64,000 nt of DNA, taken from NCBI RefSeq assembly GCF_001278845.1, contig NZ_CP012590.1, positions 3,472,001 through 3,536,000 on the forward strand, given 5' to 3'. A program made the position numbers and the translations under genes. This document shows positions 57,469 to 64,000 of the stretch, piece after piece. Every line of letters starts with the position of its first letter. The stretch's first letter is position 1. This DNA is from Actinomyces sp. oral taxon 414 (GTDB taxonomy: Bacteria > Actinomycetota > Actinomycetes > Actinomycetales > Actinomycetaceae). The notes beneath the pieces are model-generated. The model ran no database searches, was not told the DNA's origin, and saw nothing but the letters and a program-made list of their open reading frames with translations.

Positions 57469-58856
57469 TGGCCCAGAAGAAGCGAGGTTTGGGACGAGGC
57501 CTGCAGGCACTCATCCCCGAGGCGCAGACAGAGATCCCGTCCCGGCGTCCGACGGACGTCTTCTTCCCCGAGTCGCGCTTGCCGGCTCGCTCGAAGACGG
57601 TGACGGATGAGGCCTCGGACGCCGCTTCGCGGCATGCCGCGGAGATCGCCTCGACCCTGCTCGCACCCTCGAAGCGGACCCGCGGCAGGAGGTCGTCACC
57701 TCCGACCACCGCGACGAAGCCCTCGGCCGCCGCGGCCAAGCCCAAGTCCGGCAGAGCCAGATCCGGGTCCGAGTCCACCGGGGCGAGGGCCGAGGGGACG
57801 AGGACCGGCCGTCGGCGCAGTCGTGTTTCACGTGAAACACTGATGGCGGACGCTTCCGAGCTCTCCCTCATCGGTCTGGGTGACCGCCTCCAGGACGAGG
57901 CGACGCCGTCGCCGTCGGGCCGGTCGGAGCTGAATATCCCGCTCGAGGCCGCCGGGACCGGGGTGGCCGGTGCCGGTGCGACTGAGCCGGCCGGCGCGAA
58001 GAGCCCCGACGACGAGGATCTGGTTCCCGTGCCGGGTGCGACCTTCGCCGAGCTCCCGGTGGGGATCATCGTCCCCAATCCCCGCCAGCCGCGACAGGTC
58101 TTCGATGAGGACGACATCAGTGAGCTCGCCGCCTCCATTAAGGAGGTGGGCCTGCTCCAGCCGATCGTGGTGCGCCGGGTCGACGGTGAGGACGGCCGGG
58201 CCAAGAGCTATGAGCTCGTCATGGGTGAGAGGCGGCTCCGAGCCGCGAAGGAGGCCGGGCTCGAGACGATTCCGGCGGTGGTGCGCTACACGGAGGATCA
58301 GGACCTCCTGCGCGACGCTCTGCTGGAGAACCTCCACCGCGTTCAGCTCAATCCGCTGGAGGAGGCAGCCGCCTACCAGCAGCTGCTGGAGGACTTCAAC
58401 TGCACCCACGCCGAACTGTCGAAGCGGATCGCGCGGTCGCGGTCGCAGATCTCCAACACGCTGCGCCTCATGAAGCTCCCGCCCCTGGTGCAGCGGCGCC
58501 TGGCGGCGGGCGTGCTCTCCGCCGGTCACGCGCGGGCGCTCCTCGGCCTGCCGGACGCCGCGTCCATGGAACGACTGGCGCAGCGGATCGTGGCCGAGGG
58601 GCTGTCCGTCCGGGCGACCGAGGAGCTCGTCGCGCTGCACGACGAGCCGCAGGACACGCGGCAGACGGCATCGCGCACCCGTCGCAGCGCACCGCTGCCG
58701 GCACTGTCGACGCGACTGTCGGATGTCTTCGATACGAGGGTCAAGGTCACCCGGGGATCGAAGAAGGGGAGGATCACGATCGAGTTCGCGGGCGATGAGG
58801 ATCTGGCGCGGATCGTCGAGACCCTGGTTCCGGGGACGCCGTTCACGGATGACTGA
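57468..58856 (+). CDS. parB: Chromosome partitioning protein ParB
   Basis: A 462-residue CTPase that binds parS and spreads. The N-terminal [12 protein letters not shown] motif contacts ParA; a low-complexity linker of 160 residues is unusually long. The CTP-binding motifs are GERRLRA and [14 protein letters not shown]; the HTH follows ([19 protein letters not shown]), then a dimer domain ending TPFTDD. A parS site lies inside the linker-coding DNA at 57824. GTG at 57465 is a possible alternative start. Confidence 0.95.
   Translation: MAQKKRGLGRGLQALIPEAQTEIPSRRPTDVFFPESRLPARSKTVTDEASDAASRHAAEIASTLLAPSKRTRGRRSSPPTTATKPSAAAAKPKSGRARSGSESTGARAEGTRTGRRRSRVSRETLMADASELSLIGLGDRLQDEATPSPSGRSELNIPLEAAGTGVAGAGATEPAGAKSPDDEDLVPVPGATFAELPVGIIVPNPRQPRQVFDEDDISELAASIKEVGLLQPIVVRRVDGEDGRAKSYELVMGERRLRAAKEAGLETIPAVVRYTEDQDLLRDALLENLHRVQLNPLEEAAAYQQLLEDFNCTHAELSKRIARSRSQISNTLRLMKLPPLVQRRLAAGVLSAGHARALLGLPDAASMERLAQRIVAEGLSVRATEELVALHDEPQDTRQTASRTRRSAPLPALSTRLSDVFDTRVKVTRGSKKGRITIEFAGDEDLARIVETLVPGTPFTDD
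57824..57839. promoter_or_regulatory. parS site 1, within parB
   Basis: TGTTTCACGTGAAACA, a perfect 16-bp match to the parS consensus, is embedded in the parB coding sequence (residues VSRET). Confidence 0.95.
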
Positions 58857-58871
58857 GACTTGGAAATGGGG

Positions 58872-58912
58872 AAGGGCTCGAGATGTTTCACGTGAAACCA
58901 TCCCGGGCCCTT
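58872..58912. terminator. Hairpin after parB with parS site 2 in the centre
   Basis: TGTTTCACGTGAAACC (58884-58899, 15/16 match) sits at the centre of a 41-bp imperfect palindrome AAGGGCTCGAGATG...CATCCCGGGCCCTT. The same DNA can be the parB terminator and a ParB-binding site. Confidence 0.75.
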
Positions 58913-59016
58913 GCAGGTTCTGCGGGGTTCGAATCGTCGATCCATCGGTTCTCTCAGGTGGGGGGACGAGGTGTGTGGCTCGGGGTCGATCCGGTCACGG
59001 TGGGAGTGGCCTCTCC

Positions 59017-59484
59017 TCAGGCGAGGGAGAAGTGCCTCTTCTTGAGGATCCTGCCGATCGTGGAGTGATCCAGGTTTGGAATCCCGTCCGTCGACGCGAT
59101 CCGCCGCTCCAGCAACCGCAATGACCAGCGCCCGTACCCCTCCGGGGGCTGGGAGCAGGCCAGGGCGATCACCCTGGCCTCCACCTCGGCGGTCACCTTG
59201 GACTCCACCGGCGGCTTGAGCCGGACCTTGCGATTGATCGCCGCCCGAGCCCCGTCCCGTTGCGCATAGTCCTTGGCGACCCGCACCACCGTGGTCACGC
59301 TCACCCCCGATCGTTCGGCCACCTCGCGCTGCGTCAGCCGCCCCTCGTCCCGGCCCTCGTCCAGATCCAACAGGATCCGGGCCCGACGGATCCGCCTGGG
59401 CGCGCCCTGCTCCGAGTTCACCACCTCCTCCAGGAAGCTCCGTTCGTCGCCGCTCAGCACGACCCTCCATAGTCTCGCCGTCAT
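59017..59484 (-). pseudogene. IS630-family transposase, N-terminal part only
   Basis: 155 residues of an IS630-type protein: an HTH region (RLTQREVAERSGVSVTTVVRVAKDY) and the linker to LLERRIASTDGIPNLDHSTIGRILKKR. The DDE domain that should follow is absent; the frame ends at HFSLA. Neither terminal repeat is evident. It is a fossil between parB and the ligase-like gene, with parS sites on both sides. Confidence 0.8.
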
Positions 59485-59617
59485 GACCCAACCCCCTCGA
59501 CCCGTGCAATGCCCTCAGTACGCCCGAACAAACAATCACGACAGTCTACTGCTCGCCGATATGGGCGACAATGGTCGGTATGGGCGACAACGGCCGGCCG
59601 GGGCCGGGGTCTGGGCA

Positions 59618-59633
59618 TGTTTCACGTGAAACG
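59618..59633. promoter_or_regulatory. parS site 3
   Basis: TGTTTCACGTGAAACG, a 15/16 match, lies between the IS630 remnant and the ligase-like gene. Confidence 0.9.
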
Positions 59634-59727
59634 CATCCCGGCCGCCCCGCCGCCGTGGATCGCCCCTGAGTAGGAGTGAGGATCACGCCGCCCGGAACCG
59701 ACCGCCCCGCCGCCACGCCGCCGCGGA

Positions 59728-60696
59728 TCAGGAGGGCGTCACCAGGGGGTGGTGGACGAGGGCGTCGTACAGCTCCGGGAGGCCGCCCTCGGCCTCGGCG
59801 GCGAGGGGGAGGAGAGATGTCTCGGTCATCCCCGGGACGATATTGACGTCAATGAACCACGGCGTGCCCGCGTCGTCGAGAATGAGATCGGTGCGCGAAA
59901 GATTGCCCAGACCCAGGGTGCGGTGCACCGTCATGGCGGTCTCCTGGACGAGCGCGAGCTCGGAGGCGGAGAGGCGGGCGGGGACGAAGTACTCCGAACG
60001 GCCCGGGTTATAGCGGGCGTCGAAGTCGTACTCGCCGTCGGTGACGACCTCCACCGGCGGCAGCGGGCGCGGGCCGTCCCCGGTGTCCACCACGGAGACC
60101 GCGATCTCGCGGCCCGGAACATAGGACTCGATGAGGGCGCGCTCGTCGTAGGCGAAGCAGGCGACCATGGCGCTGCGCAGCTCGTCGGCGTCCGCGGCCA
60201 GCGAGACGCCCAGCCCGGAGCCGCCCTGATTCGGCTTGACGACGACGGGAAGGCCGAGGTGGGCGGCGACGACACCCAGGACCTCCTGCGCCCCGAGCTG
60301 GGAGAAGTAGGTCTTCGGCAACGTCACCGAGTCGGGCGTGAGAACTCCGCCGGTGCGCACCATGGCCTTGGCGGTGGGCTTGAAGGAGGCGCGCTGGCAG
60401 CCGTCGGAGTGCGTGCCCACATACGGCAGGTCCAGGGCGATGAGAACGTTCTGCAGCCCGCCGTCCTCCCCGGGGCCGCCGTGCACGAGCGGCCAGACGA
60501 CGTCGGGCCCGAAGGCGCGCAAGGAGGAGATCATCCGGGCGTCGACGTCGAGGACCAGCACACTGTGTCCGAGGTGCTTGAGAACCTGGGCCACGCGATT
60601 GCCCGAGCGCAGGGAGACGTCCCGTTCGTGGCTGAGGCCGCCGGCGAGGACGGCCACGCGCAGGGGCTCCGTCGAAGGGGCGAAGGTTTCGCTCAT
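59728..60696 (-). CDS. ddl: D-alanine-D-alanine ligase family protein
   Basis: A 322-residue ATP-grasp enzyme. LAGGLSHERDVSLRSG (N-terminal Ddl motif), VHGGPGEDGGLQNVL, PVVVKPNQGGSGLGVS (ATP grasp) and PWFIDVNIVPGMTETSLLP (metal and D-Ala site) are in order. It should join two D-alanines for peptidoglycan precursors. Length is slightly short for Ddl, and the usual EVNTLPGMT reads DVNIVPGMT, so another ATP-grasp ligase is possible. It is 17 bp from the aminotransferase stop. Confidence 0.85.
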   Translation of the reverse strand: MSETFAPSTEPLRVAVLAGGLSHERDVSLRSGNRVAQVLKHLGHSVLVLDVDARMISSLRAFGPDVVWPLVHGGPGEDGGLQNVLIALDLPYVGTHSDGCQRASFKPTAKAMVRTGGVLTPDSVTLPKTYFSQLGAQEVLGVVAAHLGLPVVVKPNQGGSGLGVSLAADADELRSAMVACFAYDERALIESYVPGREIAVSVVDTGDGPRPLPPVEVVTDGEYDFDARYNPGRSEYFVPARLSASELALVQETAMTVHRTLGLGNLSRTDLILDDAGTPWFIDVNIVPGMTETSLLPLAAEAEGGLPELYDALVHHPLVTPS

Positions 60697-60705
60697 GCTG
60701 ACTCC

Positions 60706-62013
60706 TCAGATCTGATCGGGCGCCGGGGCGGTAATGCCCCGCGTCGGGCGGGAGCGAGTCGGTCCGAAGAGCTCGAGGAGCTCCAGGTCCCGGCCCACGA
60801 CCCGCGACAGGCGCCGAACGCCCTCGCGGATCTCGACCGGCTCGGGATAGCAGAAGGACAGGCGCATGTGGTCGTGCCCCGCCCGTCCGCCCGCATAGAA
60901 GGCCGTGCCGGAGACGTAGGCGACGAGGTTCGTCACGGCGCGCGGCAGCATATCCTTGGCGTCCAGGCCCTCGGGGAGTCGGACCCAGACGTAGAAGCCG
61001 CCGTCGGGCACATTCCACGAGCACATGGGCATGAATTCGTCCAGCGCTGCGACCATGGCGTCCCGGCGCTCCCGGTACATCCCCCGGAACTCCCCGATCT
61101 GGCCCCTCCAGTCGAAGGTGTCGAGGTACATGGCGATGGAGTACTGGCCCACGGAGGACGGGCACAGGATCGCGGCCTCGGACGCCAGCTTCATCTTCTC
61201 CCGCACGGCGGGCGGGGCGACCGCCCAGCCGACCCGGTAGCCCGGCGCGAAGATCTTGGAGAAGGAGCTGAGGTAGACGACGTCGTCGGGGGCGATGGTC
61301 TTGAGGGCGGTGTGGGTCTGCCCCTCGAAGCCGAGGAGCCCGTAGGGGTTGTCCTCGACAATGAGAATGCGGTGCCGGCGGCAGATCTCCACGACCCGGG
61401 GGCGGCGCTCCGCGGACAGGCTGACGCCGGCAGGGTTGTGGAAATTGGGCAGGCAGTAGAAGAACTTGACGCGGCGGCCCTCCCGCTCCAGGCGGATGAT
61501 GCGCTCCTCGAGCGCCTCGGGGACGACGCCGTCGGCGTCGATTTCGACCTGCTGGACGTCCGCCTGGTAGGTGGCGAAGATGGAGAGCGAGCCGACGTAG
61601 GTGGGGGCCTCGGCGAGGACGACGTCGCCCGGGTCGATGAAGAGCTCGGTGAGAATGTCGACGGCCTGCTGGGAGCCAGTGGTGACGACGACGTCGTCGG
61701 GGTCGGCGTCAATGCCCTCCAGCATCATGACCTGCGGGATCCACTCGCGCAGGGCGGGCAGGCCCTGGCCGTTGCCGTACTGGAGCGCGCGGCCGCCGTC
61801 CTTGCGGATCATGCGGGCGGTCGCCTCGGCGAGCTCGTCCAGCGGGAGGTCCTTGAGGTTGGGCATGCCGCCGGCCAGGGAGACGACCTCGGGGCGGGAG
61901 GCGACGGCGAAGAGCGAGCGCGTCTCCGAGGCGCGCAGGCCGTGGGCCCGGGCGGCGTAATTGTCCAGCCACGGATCGAGCCGGTTGCCTTTCACCTGGG
62001 GCGCGTCGCTCAC
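60706..62013 (-). CDS. PLP-dependent aminotransferase (class I/II)
   Basis: A 435-residue fold type I aminotransferase of the 2-aminoadipate/MocR-domain type, without a GntR domain. SLAGGMPNLKDLP, VTTGSQQAVDIL, NPAGVSLSAERR, VEDNPYGLLGF and the PLP lysine in YLSSFSKIFAPGYRVGW are present. The GTG at 62013 has GAGGAG upstream. Amino-acid substrate is not identifiable; related proteins act on aromatic or branched keto acids. The likely co-transcription with the ligase-like gene hints at wall metabolism. Confidence 0.88.
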   Translation of the reverse strand: MSDAPQVKGNRLDPWLDNYAARAHGLRASETRSLFAVASRPEVVSLAGGMPNLKDLPLDELAEATARMIRKDGGRALQYGNGQGLPALREWIPQVMMLEGIDADPDDVVVTTGSQQAVDILTELFIDPGDVVLAEAPTYVGSLSIFATYQADVQQVEIDADGVVPEALEERIIRLEREGRRVKFFYCLPNFHNPAGVSLSAERRPRVVEICRRHRILIVEDNPYGLLGFEGQTHTALKTIAPDDVVYLSSFSKIFAPGYRVGWAVAPPAVREKMKLASEAAILCPSSVGQYSIAMYLDTFDWRGQIGEFRGMYRERRDAMVAALDEFMPMCSWNVPDGGFYVWVRLPEGLDAKDMLPRAVTNLVAYVSGTAFYAGGRAGHDHMRLSFCYPEPVEIREGVRRLSRVVGRDLELLELFGPTRSRPTRGITAPAPDQI

Positions 62014-62103
62014 ATCCGTCTCCTCTCCGGCGGGCCTGTCCCGGCCGCGCTCCAAGTCTGCCACGCCCGGCGCGAAGGTCGAAGAAGGGGCTCGGCGTAG
62101 AGG

Positions 62104-62119
62104 TGTTTCACGTGAAACA
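62104..62119. promoter_or_regulatory. parS site 4
   Basis: TGTTTCACGTGAAACA, a perfect match, lies between the aminotransferase and thrC within a partial larger palindrome (GGGGCTCGGCG / CGCTCGGCGCCCC). Confidence 0.95.
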
Positions 62120-62232
62120 TCGCTCGGCGCCCCCGCCGCGCGCCGCCCGACTCGACTCGGATCGTCCCGTCCCGTCCCGGCCCGGCCCGTCCTGAGTCGG
62201 CCCGACTCGGATCTGCCCGGTCCCTCGACTCC

Positions 62233-63690
62233 TCAGCGGCGTACGGCGTCCGCCGCAATGAGCACCCGCAGGCGCTCGACGTCGTTCGGGATCTCGACGA
62301 CGTGCTGCTCGGCGCGGAGCATCTGCGCCAGGGACTCGTCGAGGGGCGGCGCCGATCCAATGGCCTCGGCCACGGTCTCGCCGAACTTCGCGGCCTTCGC
62401 CGTCTCCATGACGAGGATGGGCGCCGGGGCGGGGGTGGGACGCCCGCCTTCCCGCTCCTTCCGTTGGGCCAGGGCGACCGTGACGCCGTCGGCCGTGTGG
62501 GGATCGATGAGCCTGTCGGTGGCGGCGTGGACCAGGCGGATGGCGGCGAGCCGATCCGCGTGCGTCGAGGTGCCGGAGACGAATCCGAACTCCCTGGCCA
62601 TGCGGTCGCGCTGCGCCGACAGGTCGAGCCTGCCGGTGCGCTCCAGTTCGGACCACGCCTCCACGAAGGCCTCCGGGCCCAGGAGGGTGTGGATGAATCG
62701 TTCCAGATTGGAGGCCTTCGAGATGTCCATGGACGGGCTCGACGTCGCCAGGGTCGCCTCGCGCGGGCGCGGCGCGTACACGCCGGTGCGGAAGAACTCG
62801 TCCAGGACATTGTTCTCATTCGTCGCCAGAATGAGGCGCCGGATGGGCACCCCCATGGTCCGCGCCAGGTGCCCGGCGTAGATATTGCCGAAGTTCCCGC
62901 TGGGAACGGCGACGTCCACGCGCGTCTCCGGCCGCGCCCGCTCCGGGACGTCGTCGGAGACGCGCAGCCAGGCCCACACGTAGTAGACGACCTGCGCGGC
63001 GATGCGCCCGAAGTTGATGGAGTTGACCGCGCCGATCGAGTACTCCGCCTTGAAGGCGGCGTCGGCGTTGACCGCCTTGACCAGGTTCTGGCAGTCGTCG
63101 AAGACGCCGTCGACGGCGATATTGTGGATATTGGCGTCCGCGAGGCAGTACATCTGCGCCCGCTGCACCTGGCTCATCCGCCCCAGCGGGGAGAGCATGA
63201 AGACGCTGACGCCCTCGCGCCCCCGGAAGGCGTGCTCGGCGGCCGAGCCCGTGTCGCCGCTCGTTGCCCCCAGGATATTGAGGACGCGCCCGCGTCGGGC
63301 CAGGACGCGGGGGATCGCCTGCCCGAGGAACTGCATGGCCAGATCCTTGAAGGCCAGGGTCGGGCCCTCGGACAGGCCGACCAGCACGAGGCCGTCGGCG
63401 ACCGCGTCGAGCCGGTGCAGCGGCACGACTTCGGCCGGGAAGTGGGGCGGGCCGTAGGCGGCCGCCGTCATCTCGCGCAGGTCGGATGCCGGGATGTCGG
63501 TGGCGTACAGGCCGATGACGCGCGCGGCGAGCTCGGCGTAGGGCAGGGGGCGCAGCGACTCGAGGTCCTCGGCGGTCAGCCGGGGCGTCTCGGCGGGGAC
63601 GGCGAGGCCGCCGTCGGGCGCCAGGCCCTGGAGGAGGACGTCGGTGAAGCCGATGGGGCTCATGCCCCCGCGCGTCGAGATGAACTGCAT
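62233..63690 (-). CDS. thrC: Threonine synthase
   Basis: A 485-residue PLP enzyme that converts O-phosphohomoserine to threonine. MQFISTRGGMSPIGFTDVLL at the N-terminus, the PLP lysine in GPTLAFKDLAMQF, NILGATSGDTGSAAEHAF and VPSGNFGNIYAGHLA are conserved; the long form with an N-terminal domain is the enterobacterial/yeast-like class. The ATG has TAGGGT 6 nt upstream on this strand, so leaderless expression is likely. Confidence 0.96.
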   Translation of the reverse strand: MQFISTRGGMSPIGFTDVLLQGLAPDGGLAVPAETPRLTAEDLESLRPLPYAELAARVIGLYATDIPASDLREMTAAAYGPPHFPAEVVPLHRLDAVADGLVLVGLSEGPTLAFKDLAMQFLGQAIPRVLARRGRVLNILGATSGDTGSAAEHAFRGREGVSVFMLSPLGRMSQVQRAQMYCLADANIHNIAVDGVFDDCQNLVKAVNADAAFKAEYSIGAVNSINFGRIAAQVVYYVWAWLRVSDDVPERARPETRVDVAVPSGNFGNIYAGHLARTMGVPIRRLILATNENNVLDEFFRTGVYAPRPREATLATSSPSMDISKASNLERFIHTLLGPEAFVEAWSELERTGRLDLSAQRDRMAREFGFVSGTSTHADRLAAIRLVHAATDRLIDPHTADGVTVALAQRKEREGGRPTPAPAPILVMETAKAAKFGETVAEAIGSAPPLDESLAQMLRAEQHVVEIPNDVERLRVLIAADAVRR

Positions 63691-63817
63691 ATGCCGACCC
63701 TACCGGTGTTGCGCTGATCCTGCGCCAACCGGCCCGCCCGCGCCCACGCGGGGCCGCACCGCACTCGACGGCGAGTAGTGTGGATGTCGTCAGCGCACAG
63801 ACCCGAACGGCGGCATT

Positions 63818-64000
63818 ATGAACAAGCCCGACGCGATGAGCGAGTTGGAGAAACTCGACGCGGGCCTGCCCTACATGTTCCTGGACCCGCAGGTGGTGGC
63901 GCGCAAGCAGCGCGCCGTCGTCCTGACCCGGGCCTTCAACGACGCCGATCCCGCGGATGCGGCGGGCCAGGAGCGGATCATTCGCGAGCTCTTCGGCTCG
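63818..64000 (+). CDS. Sugar O-acetyltransferase, 5' part
   Basis: The first 61 residues match the N-terminal maltose-acetyltransferase-type domain: ELEKLDAGLPYMFLDPQVV, then RAVVLTRAFN and RIIRELFGS. The hexapeptide-repeat domain lies beyond the window. ATG at 63818; no clear ribosome-binding site. Divergent from thrC. Confidence 0.75.
   Translation, partial: MNKPDAMSELEKLDAGLPYMFLDPQVVARKQRAVVLTRAFNDADPADAAGQERIIRELFGS

Noticed and set aside
59570..59600. ATGGGCGACAATGG direct repeats near 59562 and 59580 as a separate regulatory element
   Set aside because: Only two copies of a 14-bp match next to an IS630 remnant; more likely part of the old IS end.

Overview
The window is a GC-rich (about 70 %) actinobacterial chromosome segment around the replication origin. 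The order dnaN-recF-DUF721-gyrB-gyrA on one side of dnaA and rpmH-rnpA-yidD-yidC-khpB-rsmG-parA-parB on the other, the FhaA/PstP/RodA/PbpA/PknA/PknB cluster, CrgA, a class E sortase, the tRNA-Ile/tRNA-Ala pair beside gyrA and four parS sites point to an Actinomyces-like member of Actinomycetaceae. The genus is inferred from gene order and style, not from a database search.

Layout. 0-12.3 kb: an ABC exporter pair; a translationally coupled block of a DASS-type anion transporter, a histidine kinase with a CRP-like sensor domain and a receiver-only response regulator; two paralogous alpha/beta hydrolases; luxS and, 4.5 kb on, mtnN, which together turn S-adenosylhomocysteine into autoinducer-2 precursor; and an AbiEi/DUF559-like gene between two copies of a 134-bp inverted-repeat element. 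12.3-19.8 kb: an accessory island of lower GC. It starts with an intact AAA ATPase plus DUF4276 (TOPRIM-like) pair, a candidate defence module. It continues with a broken ATPase operon behind a perfect 20-bp-arm palindrome, then a decayed ISAs1-family IS, then an IS1634-family IS flanked by a 352-bp direct repeat. 19.9-22.6 kb: thiamine-binding protein, phosphoribosyltransferase, an intact IS5-family IS inside a 33-bp-arm hairpin, and a VanZ-like protein.

23-38.7 kb: tRNA-Leu; the cell-wall and division regulon fhaA-fhaB-pstP-rodA-pbpA-pknA-pknB, coupled by 4-bp overlaps; a decayed IS256-family element carrying a third copy of a 118-bp MITE; then sortase, crgA, a membrane protein, peptidyl-prolyl isomerase and rhomboid protease. 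38.7-41.0 kb is non-coding and repeat-rich: a dense DnaA-box cluster, two 150-bp inverted repeats around an IS256 fragment, and a short type I-E-like CRISPR candidate. 41-64 kb is the conserved origin core. The dnaA-dnaN gap holds the expected oriC with an AT-rich stretch. parA/parB is followed by an IS630 remnant, a D-Ala-D-Ala ligase-like gene, a PLP aminotransferase, thrC and the start of a sugar O-acetyltransferase gene.

Two signals recur. Many single genes have TA(G/C)NNT only 6-7 nt before the start codon, which implies leaderless transcription. Most operons use ATGA or GTGA stop-start overlaps. Mobile DNA (at least five IS families or remnants and two MITE families) concentrates between 8 and 41 kb and leaves the replication core almost untouched.
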